Assembly: GCF_000147335.1 (NCBI RefSeq) | Contig: NC_014501.1 | Location: 4,170,001 to 4,234,000, forward strand | Length of the DNA stretch: 64,000 nt | Direction of reading: 5' to 3' | Source of the DNA: Gloeothece verrucosa PCC 7822 | GTDB taxonomy: Bacteria; Cyanobacteriota; Cyanobacteriia; Cyanobacteriales; Microcystaceae | Shown here: one piece after another, positions 25,458 through 34,573 of the stretch | How the letters are laid out: each line of letters starts with the position of its first letter | Numbering within the stretch: position 1 is the stretch's first letter | Program-made: the position numbers and the translations under genes | Notes under the pieces: model-generated | Databases searched by the model: none | Told to the model about the DNA's origin: nothing | Seen by the model: the letters and a program-made list of their open reading frames with translations, nothing else

Positions 25458-26597
25458 ATGACTTCAACTTTAACAACTGTTCCTTTTGTTGATCTTGCTT
25501 GGCAAAATCAACGCTTGAAAATTGAAATTGCCCAAGCCATCGAAACCGTTATAGAACGAGGCGATTTTATTTTAGGTCAAGCTTTAGCTGAGTTTGAAAC
25601 GGATTTTGCCGCCCGCTCTGGCGTAGACTATGGAGTAGGAGTGGGCACAGGAACCGCAGCCATTACACTAGGGTTACAAGCTTGTGGCATCGGTCTAGGG
25701 GATGAAGTGTTAGTCCCTAGCAATACTTTTATCGCCACTGTCATGGGAGTGATTGCTGCCGGAGCCATCCCCGTTTTAGTCGATTGTGACTTAAATACGG
25801 CTTTAATTGATTTAGAAGCCGCCGCCAAAGCTATTACCCCTAAAACTAAAGCGGTGATCGCAGTTCATTTATATGGACAAATGGTTTCTCCTTCTCAATT
25901 ATTGGATTTTGCCAGTAGTTATAATTTACTGATTTTTGAAGATGCTGCCCAAGCCCATTTAGCCACTCGGGAAGGTTATACTGCCGGTTCAGTGGGGGTT
26001 GGTGCGGCCTTTAGCTTTTACCCAAGTAAAAATCTCGGGGGTTTTGGTAATGGGGGAATTTTCCTGACTAAAGACCCAGAAATTGCCAAAAAGGTGAAGA
26101 CTTTGCGAAATTATGGCGCTCCTAGTAAATATTTTCACACCGAAATCGGCACCAACAGCCGCCTAGATACTTTGCAGGCTGCTATTTTAAAGGTTAAACT
26201 CACTCATCTGACGGCGTGGAACCAATGGCGAAATCGAGCCGCGCTATATTATGATCGTCTTCTTCTGCCTTTAGAAAAAAACGGAATCCTCAAAATCGAA
26301 AATCAAAGCGATCGCGGTCATGTTTATCATTTGTATGTGGTGCGGCTTTTCTTGACTCCCTTGACGCGGCAAGAAATTCAGGAGAAACTAGCAGCAAAAG
26401 GAATTCAAACCGGCATTCATTATCCGATTCCTTGTCATCTACAACCCGCTTATCATTATTTAGGTTATCAACCGGGTGATTTCCCGAATTCGGAAAAGCT
26501 CTGTGAGCAAATTTTATCTTTACCCATGTATGCTGGAATTGAAGATACTCAAGTTGAGTCGGTGGTTGAACAATTAGCTCTCATCATTAACCGTTAA
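25458..26597 (+). CDS. DegT/DnrJ/EryC1/StrS sugar aminotransferase
   Basis: 379 residues, PLP fold-type I. Motifs: VPFVDLAWQN at the N-terminus, GVGTGTAAITLGLQACGIG, DEVLVPSNTFIAT, LIFEDAAQAH (PLP-binding Asp), and FSFYPSKNLGGFGNGG, where the lysine forms the Schiff base. SRLDTLQAAIL and GIHYPIPCHLQPAY are family signatures. It transfers an amino group to a nucleotide keto-sugar for extracellular polysaccharides. Its position right before the exosortase/Wza/Wzc block supports such a role. It contains the single HIP1 octamer GCGATCGC I noticed (26308-26315). Confidence 0.9.
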   Translation: MTSTLTTVPFVDLAWQNQRLKIEIAQAIETVIERGDFILGQALAEFETDFAARSGVDYGVGVGTGTAAITLGLQACGIGLGDEVLVPSNTFIATVMGVIAAGAIPVLVDCDLNTALIDLEAAAKAITPKTKAVIAVHLYGQMVSPSQLLDFASSYNLLIFEDAAQAHLATREGYTAGSVGVGAAFSFYPSKNLGGFGNGGIFLTKDPEIAKKVKTLRNYGAPSKYFHTEIGTNSRLDTLQAAILKVKLTHLTAWNQWRNRAALYYDRLLLPLEKNGILKIENQSDRGHVYHLYVVRLFLTPLTRQEIQEKLAAKGIQTGIHYPIPCHLQPAYHYLGYQPGDFPNSEKLCEQILSLPMYAGIEDTQVESVVEQLALIINR

Positions 26598-26640
26598 AAG
26601 TTAGCTTGGGAGCAGTGAGCCGCTAATCATTATATAGTTC

Positions 26641-26682
26641 CTGTTCCCTATGCCCTGTTGCCTGTTGTCTGTTGTCTGTTCC
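26641..26682. repeat. Degenerate heptad tract (ctgttgc family)
   Basis: Six consecutive 7-base units ctgttcc, ctatgcc, ctgttgc, ctgttgt, ctgttgt, ctgttcc, followed by ctaaaag. It lies between the aminotransferase and exosortase genes. An open frame passes through it and would add 16 residues to the exosortase, which I reject. Confidence 0.75.
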
Positions 26683-26705
26683 CTAAAAGTAAAAAAGCAC
26701 CCATT

Positions 26706-27608
26706 ATGAATATTGGAGAAACAAACCTTACATTTAAAAAAAATTTATTACCCTTATCGATAGTTGCTTTGATGGTTCTTCTTTATGGGCCAATTATTTG
26801 GCATTGGTATGACGGTTGGGCCAATAAAAGTATCAATATTGAACATGAATATTTTAGTCATGGATTAATCGGATTGCCCTATGCAGTATCTATTGTTTGG
26901 ATAGAACGTCATCAGTGGCAGAAATTAAAAAATAATCATCATCCCCTAGGCGGAATATTATTAGGATTAGCCGCCGCCTTTTATCTGACGGGAAATCCCA
27001 CTTGGGTGAATCTGTCTTTTCCGGTTATGTTAACGGGAATTTGTCTTTGGTTGAAAGGAATACCTGGACTAAAGCTGTTATGGTTTCCTTTGTTATTAGT
27101 CTTGTTAGCGACTCCTAATCCTGCGCCTTATTTAATTACTCCCTATACCCTACCCCTACAACAATTTATTGCTGGGGTAGCTGGATTCATTCTCATGCAA
27201 TTCGGATTTAATGTTAGTGTAGATGGAATTTATTTAGCGGTAGATGGAAAATCGGTTGAGGTAGCTCCTTATTGTGCTGGTTTAAAAATGCTGTTTACTA
27301 GCTTGTATGTTTCACTCTTATTAGTGCATTGGACGGGAACATTAAAAAATGTTAAAAAAGTAATTTTTATGTTAATCGGGGCGGGGGGAATTAGTATTAT
27401 TGCTAATATCATCCGTAATAGTTTGCTGTCCATCTTTCATGGCACGGGACAAGAAGATAAATTTATCTTTTTACACGAAGGAAGCGGCGGAGATATTTAT
27501 TCCGTAATTATGTTAATGATGATCATTGTCCTTTTTCATATTAGCCCTAATTTTGAAGCCAAACCTAAACTTGAATTCGAGAGCAAAACCGATAAAATAA
27601 ATGAATAG
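26706..27608 (+). CDS. crtB: Cyanoexosortase B
   Basis: 300 residues from the ATG at 26706. About eight membrane helices. The exosortase/archaeosortase active-site elements are VEVAPYCAGLKMLF (cysteine nucleophile), then ISIIANIIRNSLLSIF (arginine) and FLHEGSGGDIYSV (histidine). It cleaves the C-terminal sorting signal (PEP-CTERM-type) of exported proteins for transfer to a surface molecule. The name crtB is used for this family and should not be confused with phytoene synthase. It overlaps its partner gene by 8 bases. No protein with a clear sorting tail was noticed in the window. Confidence 0.85.
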   Translation: MNIGETNLTFKKNLLPLSIVALMVLLYGPIIWHWYDGWANKSINIEHEYFSHGLIGLPYAVSIVWIERHQWQKLKNNHHPLGGILLGLAAAFYLTGNPTWVNLSFPVMLTGICLWLKGIPGLKLLWFPLLLVLLATPNPAPYLITPYTLPLQQFIAGVAGFILMQFGFNVSVDGIYLAVDGKSVEVAPYCAGLKMLFTSLYVSLLLVHWTGTLKNVKKVIFMLIGAGGISIIANIIRNSLLSIFHGTGQEDKFIFLHEGSGGDIYSVIMLMMIIVLFHISPNFEAKPKLEFESKTDKINE

Positions 27609-28350
27609 CGATCAATCATTTTGGACTCAAAACCCTGTCGTGATTTTCCTGAAAAAACGAATACCTATAGCTCATTTTGCACTCATTCTATTGCTGATAG
27701 GAGTTATAGTAATAGGAGCAATACCGGGCTACTTAAGCGGAAAATGGTCTTGGACAGATATCCCTAAAGTGGCTAATATTGAACCCCTAAAAAATATTAG
27801 ACAAGAGGGATTAAGTGTACCCGGCTGGAAAACTCTCACTCAAAAGACAATTTTGATAGGCGGCAACCAGTGGTCACAGCAATTGATGGCTCAAGATCAG
27901 GAAAACCCAGTAACAGTATTATTAATGCCGCAAAGCTATTACAAAAATAAACCCGAGGTAGAATGGAACGATCTTAATGCCTTGGAACATTGGAAAAGAG
28001 ACTCTGACAGTAGCCTGAAATTTGAAGTAAAAAATGCTTCAGGAAATAAGAGCCAAATTACGGCTCGTTTCTTTCGAGCTTGGAAAAAGACCACTGTAGC
28101 GGTAGTGCAATGGTATGCTTGGCCAGGAGGCGGAAATTATTCACCCTCGAGTTGGTTTTGGGCTGATCAATGGTCCCAATTACACCAACAACGACTCCCC
28201 TGGGTAGCCGTTTGTTTCTCGATCCCCATCGATCCCTTAAGTAATATGAAAGCCAATCAGCAAACAGCGATTTCTATAGCCCAAACCCTTCAGGCGGCTT
28301 TAGAAGAAAATATTTTTAAATTTACCCAGAGCAAAGCCAATAAAAACTAA
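27601..28350 (+). CDS. Cyanoexosortase B system-associated protein
   Basis: 249 residues. One membrane helix near the N-terminus (about 23-45, ALILLLIGVIVIGAIPGYL), then a soluble extracytoplasmic domain of about 200 residues (VPGWKTLTQKTILIGGN, VTVLLMPQSYY, WYAWPGGGNYSPSSWFWADQWSQ). This pattern and the position directly after an exosortase match the small EpsI-like protein that accompanies cyanoexosortase B. EpsI-like partners are often fused to or next to exosortases; their exact role is not known. The start codon lies inside the exosortase gene's end, so translation is coupled. Confidence 0.8.
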   Translation: MNSDQSFWTQNPVVIFLKKRIPIAHFALILLLIGVIVIGAIPGYLSGKWSWTDIPKVANIEPLKNIRQEGLSVPGWKTLTQKTILIGGNQWSQQLMAQDQENPVTVLLMPQSYYKNKPEVEWNDLNALEHWKRDSDSSLKFEVKNASGNKSQITARFFRAWKKTTVAVVQWYAWPGGGNYSPSSWFWADQWSQLHQQRLPWVAVCFSIPIDPLSNMKANQQTAISIAQTLQAALEENIFKFTQSKANKN

Positions 28351-28399
28351 AATTAACAGAAGTGTGAGGAGAATTTTTCAATAAGAGAAGCGTAACTGT

Positions 28400-29620
28400 A
28401 TGGTTAAGTTAGTAGATCACAAGACTACAGTTTCTCATCGTTATATTCAATTAAGTTTGGCTGTATTGTATAGTATCTGTCACAGTCTTGTTTTTATCGG
28501 TCCCAGTGTCGCTCAAAAATCCATTAGACTGCCCTCTTCTGAACGTCCGCGACAAATAGAACTCTTACCGGCTCAGTCCCCTACGCCCCTGTTTCAGCAA
28601 CGGCCAACAACCCCATCAGGGTACTCACCGCCGGTTTATGAACCCCAAAAATCTCAACAGTTTCAACTCTACCGCTTAGATACCGGTGATGGAATTAGTG
28701 TCAAGGTTCCGGGTTTTCCTGAATTTGATTTTACAGGCTCTGTTGATCCCGAAGGCAATGTACAAGTACCTATCCTCGGTCGAATACCTGTAGTCGGCCT
28801 GACGCTTGATGAATTAGAAACCAAAATCAGCTACGAACTCTATAAACGTTTTCTCAAAACCGAACCCGTTGTCAATGCGGTTTTAGATTCGCCTCGTCCG
28901 GTGCAACTGACAGTGCTTGGAGAAGTGATTAAACCGGGTTATTACAGTTTAGCCCCCAATACGCCCTTAACTGCCGTGTTATTGGCAGCCGGCGGCAGTA
29001 CATCTAATGCGGATTTGCGCTCAGTGATCGTGCGACGAACCTTGATCGACGGAACAGTCTTAGAGCAACAGGTGGATTTGTATACCCCTTTAATTGAAGG
29101 ATTGGGCTTGCCAGATGTTCGGCTTCAGGGAGGAGATACCGTGATTATATCCCGATTATCCATCGGTCAAGAAAAAGGATATGATCGACAACTGATTTCT
29201 CGCACCACCCTAACCCAACCCACCATCACCGTTCGCTTATTAGTGCCGATTGAACCCTCGGGTGTGGCCTTTCGCAATATCACTTTACCCAATGGCAGCA
29301 CCTTTTTAGATATTGTCGCATCGTTTCCGGTCACCGATAGTTTACGGGTTAGAAGCAACGAAGTGTCTCTGCTGCGTTTTGACCCCGATAAAGGCGGTAT
29401 TATCACACAAACCCTGAATCCGAGAAAAGCTGTTCGCGGTGATATTGCTCAAAATATTCCTTTACGGGATCAAGATGTCATTATCGTTAGCCGTACTTTG
29501 TTAGGAAAAGTGTTCGCCGGTTTTCGGGTTCTGACTCAACCCATTCGCGATGTTTTCGGTTTTACTACTTCAATTTTTGACATTACTAACCAATTAGGCG
29601 GCTCTAACAACAATCGATAA
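28400..29620 (+). CDS. Polysaccharide export protein (Wza-like, Poly_export plus SLBB)
   Basis: 406 residues. Signal peptide-like hydrophobic stretch at 17-39. The Poly_export domain spans about 92-170 (YRLDTGDGISVKVPGFPEF, VQVPILGRIPVVGLTLDEL), followed by one SLBB domain (VLGEVIKPGYYSLAPNTPL, AAGGST) and a second, weaker one from about 285. No lipobox cysteine. It should form the periplasmic/outer-membrane channel for capsule or exopolysaccharide and act with the Wzc-like protein downstream (85-bp spacer). Confidence 0.9.
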   Translation: MVKLVDHKTTVSHRYIQLSLAVLYSICHSLVFIGPSVAQKSIRLPSSERPRQIELLPAQSPTPLFQQRPTTPSGYSPPVYEPQKSQQFQLYRLDTGDGISVKVPGFPEFDFTGSVDPEGNVQVPILGRIPVVGLTLDELETKISYELYKRFLKTEPVVNAVLDSPRPVQLTVLGEVIKPGYYSLAPNTPLTAVLLAAGGSTSNADLRSVIVRRTLIDGTVLEQQVDLYTPLIEGLGLPDVRLQGGDTVIISRLSIGQEKGYDRQLISRTTLTQPTITVRLLVPIEPSGVAFRNITLPNGSTFLDIVASFPVTDSLRVRSNEVSLLRFDPDKGGIITQTLNPRKAVRGDIAQNIPLRDQDVIIVSRTLLGKVFAGFRVLTQPIRDVFGFTTSIFDITNQLGGSNNNR

Positions 29621-29705
29621 TTGACACAAGCGTAAGAAAATTAGAACGAATAGTCCCTAACATAGCCGTTACAATAGTGACATCTGGGAATTAAATCTTT
29701 AATTT

Positions 29706-31970
29706 ATGGCTCCACCTATTGTTAAACGATTTTTGATTTCGTTAAACCAAAATAAGTGGCTTGGGATCTTTGTGATCATTGCTTCTATGGGAGGAGCAGT
29801 GGTCTTTGCTATGCTACCTCCTCCGCCACCCCCTAAGCCTGTCTATCAAGCCAATGGACGCTTAGACTTTCGTACCCCTCCCCCTTCTTTTACCACCGCC
29901 GGCGCAGCGATTCAGCAGCAAAATCGGGCAATTACGCCAGAAGTGTTGATGGCTCCTAGAGTTTTAGAAAGCGTAGCCAAAAAATTGCAATTAACGGATG
30001 AGCAAATTATTGACATCCGAGATAACAAACTTAAAATTATTTTACCTGAAACCACAGCGCAAGCGGCTAATAAGAATCAAAATCAAAATCAATCAACTCC
30101 AAATCAGAATCAGGCTCAAAATTCATCCCCAACACAAGGGATTACCCTAGAATATACAGATGAACAATCGGCTACTCGTGCTGAACTGATTCTCCAAACC
30201 TTTATGAATGAGATGATTGACTATAGCCGTTGGTTAAATACTGCTCAGTTACGGGAAAAAATTGCGGCTCTCAATAAACGATTAGGTCAAGTGCAACAAG
30301 ATTTGACCAAAGCCGAAAAACAATATTATGATTATATTTCTCAACAGGGAACTGATTTAATCGCTGTAGAAGATGGCAGCTTAGTCACGGCGATTACTAA
30401 TAGTCAACAACAACGGCGGCAAATTCAACTGGGACTACAAGAAATACAAGGGCAAATAGATAATCTCAGTAAACAGTTAGGGTTGACTCCACAGCAAGCC
30501 TATACTCAAACGGTTTTCAGTGCTGATCCGATCCTGGCTAACTTACGGGCTAATCTTCTTAATACTGAGTTACAGTTAGAACGACTACAAAGGGAGTTAC
30601 GACCCGAACATCCCACCATTATTCAACTCCTCAAAGAAAAGCAGGTCAATGAAACTCTATTGCAACAACGCGCTCTCGAATTAATTGGCAAAGACGGAGT
30701 TTTAGCTCCTTTACCCGGAGAAATTCGCAAGGAAAGTAACCTAGATACCGGCAGACTACAATTGGCCAATCAATTGTTAGCTTTAGATACTCAGCGACAA
30801 GGTTTACTCAGACAATTGGCCTCGGTTATGAGTACAGAACGGGAATTGCAAAAGAAATATAAAGAATTTCCTCAGAAGCGATTAAAGCTTACTCCTCTCC
30901 AACAAGCGATGGAGTTTCAAAAGACCATTTATAATAATGTCTTGAATAGTTTAACCGATGCTAGAGCGGCTGAATCTGAAACAGAAAGTAGCTTGGTTAT
31001 TTCTCAAGAACCTTTTGTTCCCCCGATTAAACCTTATAAAGCTCCTCAGAAAAATGTGCCTTTGATTATTCTTGCCGGTGCGGGTATTGGTGTATTTGCC
31101 AGTGCGGGCGTGATCTTCCTATTGGCCATGATCGATGATAAACTCTACTCTCCTCAAGAAATTCGAGATGCTCTTACTGAGCGCGAAGTTCTTATTTTAG
31201 GGCAATTGCCCCTCATTGAAAATTTGAACTCGGATGAACCCAGAGAAGCGATCTTGCTCGAAGAAGACTATTCAACCTATCTGCCTTTTTATGAACGCTT
31301 ACGTAGTAATATTCGTCGTTTTGGCTCTGCTTCCTCCAAAGTGATTATTGTTACCAGTATCATCAATGAAGAAGGGAAAACAGCCAATGCTTATAATTTA
31401 GCTATTGCTTCAGCCCAAGCCGGCAAACGCACCTTATTAGTGGAAGCTGATTTGCGCTCGCCCTCTAAGTCCTCAATTTTACAAGTTAATCCTGATCCCG
31501 AATCCGGACTCGAACCCCTCCGTTACTACGCCGCTCGCACAGAAGCCATTAGTCTAGTTCCTGCGGTAGAAAACTTGTATATCTTACCCAGTGCAGGCCC
31601 CCAAAAACGAGCCGCAGCGATTATTGAGTCGAGTGAATTACAATTGCTTCTCAAAGATGCTCGGGGACGTTTTGATATGGTGGTGATTGATACTCCCTCC
31701 TTATCAAAATGTAATGATGCCCTATTGCTCGAACCTCTAACCGATGGCCTTATTTTAGTCACTCGACCTGGAATCACTCGCTCGAGTTTCTTAAGTGAAG
31801 CCATTGAGCAGTTGGCTGAGGCTGAAATATCTGTTTTAGGCGCGGTGATCAACTGTGTGGAAAATTTGGTCACACCTGAAGGCCCGGCCATTCCGGCTTT
31901 AGAAACTGAGTTAGGTGCTGTTCCAGAAGAGGAAGCCAACAGCAAACCGCCGCTTAAAATTTCGGCCTAA
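29706..31970 (+). CDS. Wzc/GumC-like polysaccharide chain-length and tyrosine-kinase-type protein
   Basis: 754 residues. Two membrane helices (about 17-37 and 449-471) frame a large periplasmic coiled-coil Wzz domain with an Asn/Gln linker near 120-140. The cytosolic C-terminal domain (about 530-720) is BY-kinase-like: VTSIINEEGKTANAYNLA is the Walker A and LLVEADLRSP the Walker A' motif, with Glu in place of the first Asp. The Walker B is VVIDTPSLSK. No C-terminal tyrosine cluster is present (EEEANSKPPLKISA), so autophosphorylation as in Wzc may be absent. Works with the Wza-like protein in polysaccharide export. Confidence 0.85.
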   Translation: MAPPIVKRFLISLNQNKWLGIFVIIASMGGAVVFAMLPPPPPPKPVYQANGRLDFRTPPPSFTTAGAAIQQQNRAITPEVLMAPRVLESVAKKLQLTDEQIIDIRDNKLKIILPETTAQAANKNQNQNQSTPNQNQAQNSSPTQGITLEYTDEQSATRAELILQTFMNEMIDYSRWLNTAQLREKIAALNKRLGQVQQDLTKAEKQYYDYISQQGTDLIAVEDGSLVTAITNSQQQRRQIQLGLQEIQGQIDNLSKQLGLTPQQAYTQTVFSADPILANLRANLLNTELQLERLQRELRPEHPTIIQLLKEKQVNETLLQQRALELIGKDGVLAPLPGEIRKESNLDTGRLQLANQLLALDTQRQGLLRQLASVMSTERELQKKYKEFPQKRLKLTPLQQAMEFQKTIYNNVLNSLTDARAAESETESSLVISQEPFVPPIKPYKAPQKNVPLIILAGAGIGVFASAGVIFLLAMIDDKLYSPQEIRDALTEREVLILGQLPLIENLNSDEPREAILLEEDYSTYLPFYERLRSNIRRFGSASSKVIIVTSIINEEGKTANAYNLAIASAQAGKRTLLVEADLRSPSKSSILQVNPDPESGLEPLRYYAARTEAISLVPAVENLYILPSAGPQKRAAAIIESSELQLLLKDARGRFDMVVIDTPSLSKCNDALLLEPLTDGLILVTRPGITRSSFLSEAIEQLAEAEISVLGAVINCVENLVTPEGPAIPALETELGAVPEEEANSKPPLKISA

Positions 31971-31978
31971 TGAGTCTT

Positions 31979-32689
31979 TTACCACCTATTTTTAGGTTTT
32001 GGCGAAAGCAATCCTAATAAAGGCCCTAAAATCACTCCAAACACAAACCCTCCCGCATGGGCCCAATAGGCAATCCCGCCATTTTCCATGCCAATATTAG
32101 CCGGCACTCTTAAACTAGAAAAACCATAAAAGGCTTGCTGAATAAACCAAAATCCTAAAAAGAAAACGGCCGGAATTCTCACTGTCCAAAAGAAAAAACC
32201 TAAAGGAATTAAAGTTAGCACTTGTGCTTGGGGAAACTTCAAGATATAAGCTCCCATGACTCCGGCAATCGCTCCACTGGCTCCCAAAGAGGGAATAATA
32301 GAATAAGGCGAAAAATACCATTGTGCTAAGGCGGCTAAAACTCCACAACTTAAATAAAAAACTAAATATTTAACATGACCGAGTTGGTCTTCTACATTAT
32401 TCCCAAAAATCCATAAAAAGAGCATATTTCCGATAATATGTAAAAAGCTCCCATGTAGAAATTGCGAGGTAATTAGGGTGAAGGATTCAGGAACCGGTTG
32501 ATAAATTGTGTAGCCGCTAAAACTGGCTGTTAATTCTTTAGGAATCACCGCATAAAGTTCAAAAAATGTCTCGAGTTGTGGAGGGCTTAAACTGAGTTCA
32601 TGAAAAAAAACTAAGACATTAACCGCAATTAAACCAATAGTAATATAAGGGGTTAATTCGGTAGGATTTTCATCTCGTAAAGGAACCAT
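31979..32689 (-). CDS. Rhomboid-family intramembrane serine protease
   Basis: 236 residues with six membrane helices. The first helix follows MVPLRDENP, common in small rhomboids. HGSFLHIIGNMLFLWIFGNNVED carries the conserved histidines and asparagine; the catalytic serine is in SLGASGAIAGVMG (GxSG motif); the catalytic histidine is in YWAHAGGFVFG of the last helix. Both members of the Ser-His dyad are therefore present and the enzyme should be active. Convergent with the Wzc-like gene, 8 bases apart. Confidence 0.9.
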   Translation of the reverse strand: MVPLRDENPTELTPYITIGLIAVNVLVFFHELSLSPPQLETFFELYAVIPKELTASFSGYTIYQPVPESFTLITSQFLHGSFLHIIGNMLFLWIFGNNVEDQLGHVKYLVFYLSCGVLAALAQWYFSPYSIIPSLGASGAIAGVMGAYILKFPQAQVLTLIPLGFFFWTVRIPAVFFLGFWFIQQAFYGFSSLRVPANIGMENGGIAYWAHAGGFVFGVILGPLLGLLSPKPKNRW

Positions 32690-32782
32690 AAGTTATTGAA
32701 AATTTGACGGTTGAAAATTTTTACGATTGATTGTAAACCATTTCAAATAAGTTTTCTTAATTCTCAAGGAATAAAAAATCAG

Positions 32783-32815
32783 AAAAAAACCCTCTACTTT
32801 AGATAGTTTAGAGGG
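32783..32815 (-). terminator. Rho-independent terminator of psbV
   Basis: On the minus strand CCCTCTA pairs with TAGAGGG (plus coordinates 32809-32815 and 32790-32796) around a 12-base loop, directly followed by seven T residues (32783-32789). It lies 28-60 bases past the psbV stop. A textbook intrinsic terminator. Confidence 0.9.
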
Positions 32816-32842
32816 ATTACTAGCTTAATTTAAGCTAAAAGT

Positions 32843-33328
32843 TTAGAAGTAAATCGTGCCGCCCCATCTAGTGTCTAACTTGGGAGCGATCAGCACATAA
32901 GCAGATACATCAAACACATCATCTTCAGTGAAGTTTTTCAGTTCAGGATAAAGATCCGGACGAGAGACATTCGGATGTAACTCGCTATAATCATCTTCCC
33001 CGTCATAGCTGGTAGGATTTTTCAGGTAATCCACTAAGGCCAGCAGATTATCCCGAGGAGGTTCGGCTTTAGATAAATCACTTAACCCCAAACTGACATT
33101 ATTGTTGGTTTTAGTTTTGCCTTGAAGATGACATTGAGTACACTCTAAATTAAACAGTTTTTGACCATTAGCATACTGTTTAGTGGTGAGTGTGGTGGTT
33201 TCTCCCTGTTCATTTAAGGGAATTGTCAGGGTGTCTTTGTCTAATTCTAGTGCGGCTGCACTATTAACGTGACATTGGAAAATTAAAAATACGGTTGCTA
33301 TGGCTACCCAAAGAAATCGCTTTACCAT
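32843..33328 (-). CDS. psbV: Photosystem II cytochrome c-550
   Basis: 161-residue precursor. The signal peptide (MVKRFLWVAIATVFLIF core, cleavage near NSAAA) exports it to the thylakoid lumen; the mature protein of about 137 residues starts near LELDKDTLTIPLN. Haem is attached at CTQCH (CxxCH), and HPNVSR holds the likely second axial histidine. It binds the lumenal face of photosystem II and stabilises the manganese cluster. The frame opens earlier at a TTG (33340) but that overlaps the ribosome-binding site GAGGAG, so the ATG at 33326-33328 is the true start. Monocistronic, judged by the terminator. Confidence 0.95.
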   Translation of the reverse strand: MVKRFLWVAIATVFLIFQCHVNSAAALELDKDTLTIPLNEQGETTTLTTKQYANGQKLFNLECTQCHLQGKTKTNNNVSLGLSDLSKAEPPRDNLLALVDYLKNPTSYDGEDDYSELHPNVSRPDLYPELKNFTEDDVFDVSAYVLIAPKLDTRWGGTIYF

Positions 33329-33485
33329 CGTTCTCCTCAAAGAAATTGTTTTAGTTATGGCAAATTATCATGATTAGACCTTTTAATCTCTGTTGCTTGG
33401 CTTTGAGAGGAAAATCACCCCTCAGACAATCATCAACGAAAAACCATGATCGATCGCTTGCAAGACATTGAGAATTAGATTCCGA

Positions 33486-33692
33486 TTAGTCAGGACTTTT
33501 AGGCGTTTTAGCAGAGCTTGAAGCTTTTTGTTCCAAAATATGAGAAATAATCGCTTTGGCATCTTCTAACGCCAGTAAGGTGTCTTGATTTTTGTAACTG
33601 ACTTTAAACTGTTGACACAGATCAAAGACTGTCTCCAAGGGGAGGTCGTATTCTGCCGCAATGTCAGCAATAGATAGATCTGCAAAGCCCAT
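33486..33692 (-). CDS. Small conserved cyanobacterial-type protein
   Basis: 68 residues from the ATG at 33690-33692 (the frame extends nine codons further to a TTG). MGFADLSIADIAAEYDLPLETVFDLC and LLALEDAKAIISHIL form a helical domain that looks like a helix-turn-helix or the N-terminal helical domain of initiation factor IF-2; the last 15 residues are Ser/Lys-rich and disordered. Function unknown. It is separated from psbV by 157 bp and from cobA by 109 bp, all minus strand. Coding confidence rests on the well-formed amphipathic helices. Confidence 0.65.
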   Translation of the reverse strand: MGFADLSIADIAAEYDLPLETVFDLCQQFKVSYKNQDTLLALEDAKAIISHILEQKASSSAKTPKSPD

Positions 33693-33801
33693 AGTCGCTA
33701 ATGATCGTCTACAAAACAACTTCAGATTAAATGGTTACCATAAAATATCATGCCATTCAACCGTCCCCCTTTTGTTATCTTCAGAGAAACGATTTGTTTT
33801 T

Positions 33802-34554
33802 TTAAAGCATTTGGGGCCGACAACCCGATAATAAACAATGTAAATTTACTACCTGGCCGACAAGGGCGATAGCCGGGGCTTCAAATTCTTGCTCCTCCAC
33901 TTGCTGAGTAATGGTCTCTAATGTACCGATTAATTCTTCTTGTTCGGGACAGGTTCCCCAACGAATCAAAGCGATGGGGGTAGAACCTGAAAGTCCGCCT
34001 AGCACCAGTTGGGCCACAATATAGGATAAATTGTGGACTCCCATGTAGATGACGATGGTTTGAGAACCGGCTGCAATGGCCTGCCAATTGACTTGTGGAC
34101 GATATTTTCCCGCCATTTCGTGTCCGGTGACAAAGGTGACAGAGGAACTGTAAGCGCGATGAGTAACAGGAATGCCGGCATAAGCGGGTGCGGCAATGCC
34201 GGATGTGATCCCCGGAACCACTTCCACAGCTATACCGGCTTTGACTAAATCTTCCATCTCTTCTCCCCCTCGTCCAAAAACAAAGGGATCGCCGCCTTTG
34301 AGACGTACTACCACAGCATGAGTTTGAGCTTTTTCGATCAACAATTGAGTGGTTTCTGACTGGTGTTTTGAATGACGGCCCCGGCGTTTGCCGGCGTTGA
34401 TTTGTTCAGCTTGAGGGTTAATCATCCCTAAAATGGGAGGACTCACTAGCGCATCATAAATCACCACATCAGCGTGTTCTAATAGGGTTTTTCCTTTAAT
34501 GGTCATTAAACCTGGATCGCCGGGTCCTGCTCCGACAAGATAAACTTTTCCCAT
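33802..34554 (-). CDS. cobA: Uroporphyrinogen-III C-methyltransferase
   Basis: 250 residues, single-domain SUMT. Starts MGKVYLVGAGPGDPGLMTIKG, then VVIYDALVSPPIL, VRLKGGDPFVFGRGGEE and VVPGITSGIAAPAYAGIPVTHR, all diagnostic for the SAM-dependent enzyme that makes precorrin-2. It has no fused CysG oxidase/chelatase part; the separate chelatase is the next gene upstream. Together they feed siroheme for nitrite and sulfite reductases. ATG at 34552-34554, 19 bp after the sirB stop. Confidence 0.95.
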   Translation of the reverse strand: MGKVYLVGAGPGDPGLMTIKGKTLLEHADVVIYDALVSPPILGMINPQAEQINAGKRRGRHSKHQSETTQLLIEKAQTHAVVVRLKGGDPFVFGRGGEEMEDLVKAGIAVEVVPGITSGIAAPAYAGIPVTHRAYSSSVTFVTGHEMAGKYRPQVNWQAIAAGSQTIVIYMGVHNLSYIVAQLVLGGLSGSTPIALIRWGTCPEQEELIGTLETITQQVEEQEFEAPAIALVGQVVNLHCLLSGCRPQML

Positions 34555-34573
34555 AATGTCTTTGCTCTAAAAG

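Noticed and set aside
26308..26315. HIP1 octamer GCGATCGC as a regulatory site
   Set aside because: It is a genome-wide over-represented word in many cyanobacteria and is inside a coding sequence; a single copy was noticed.
26658..26705. N-terminal extension of the exosortase frame
   Set aside because: It is made from the ctgttgc heptad repeat and adds residues without family similarity; the ATG at 26706 gives the expected N-terminus.
31526..31945. 139-codon open frame opposite the Wzc-like kinase domain
   Set aside because: Serine-rich antisense shadow of a well-recognised ATPase domain.
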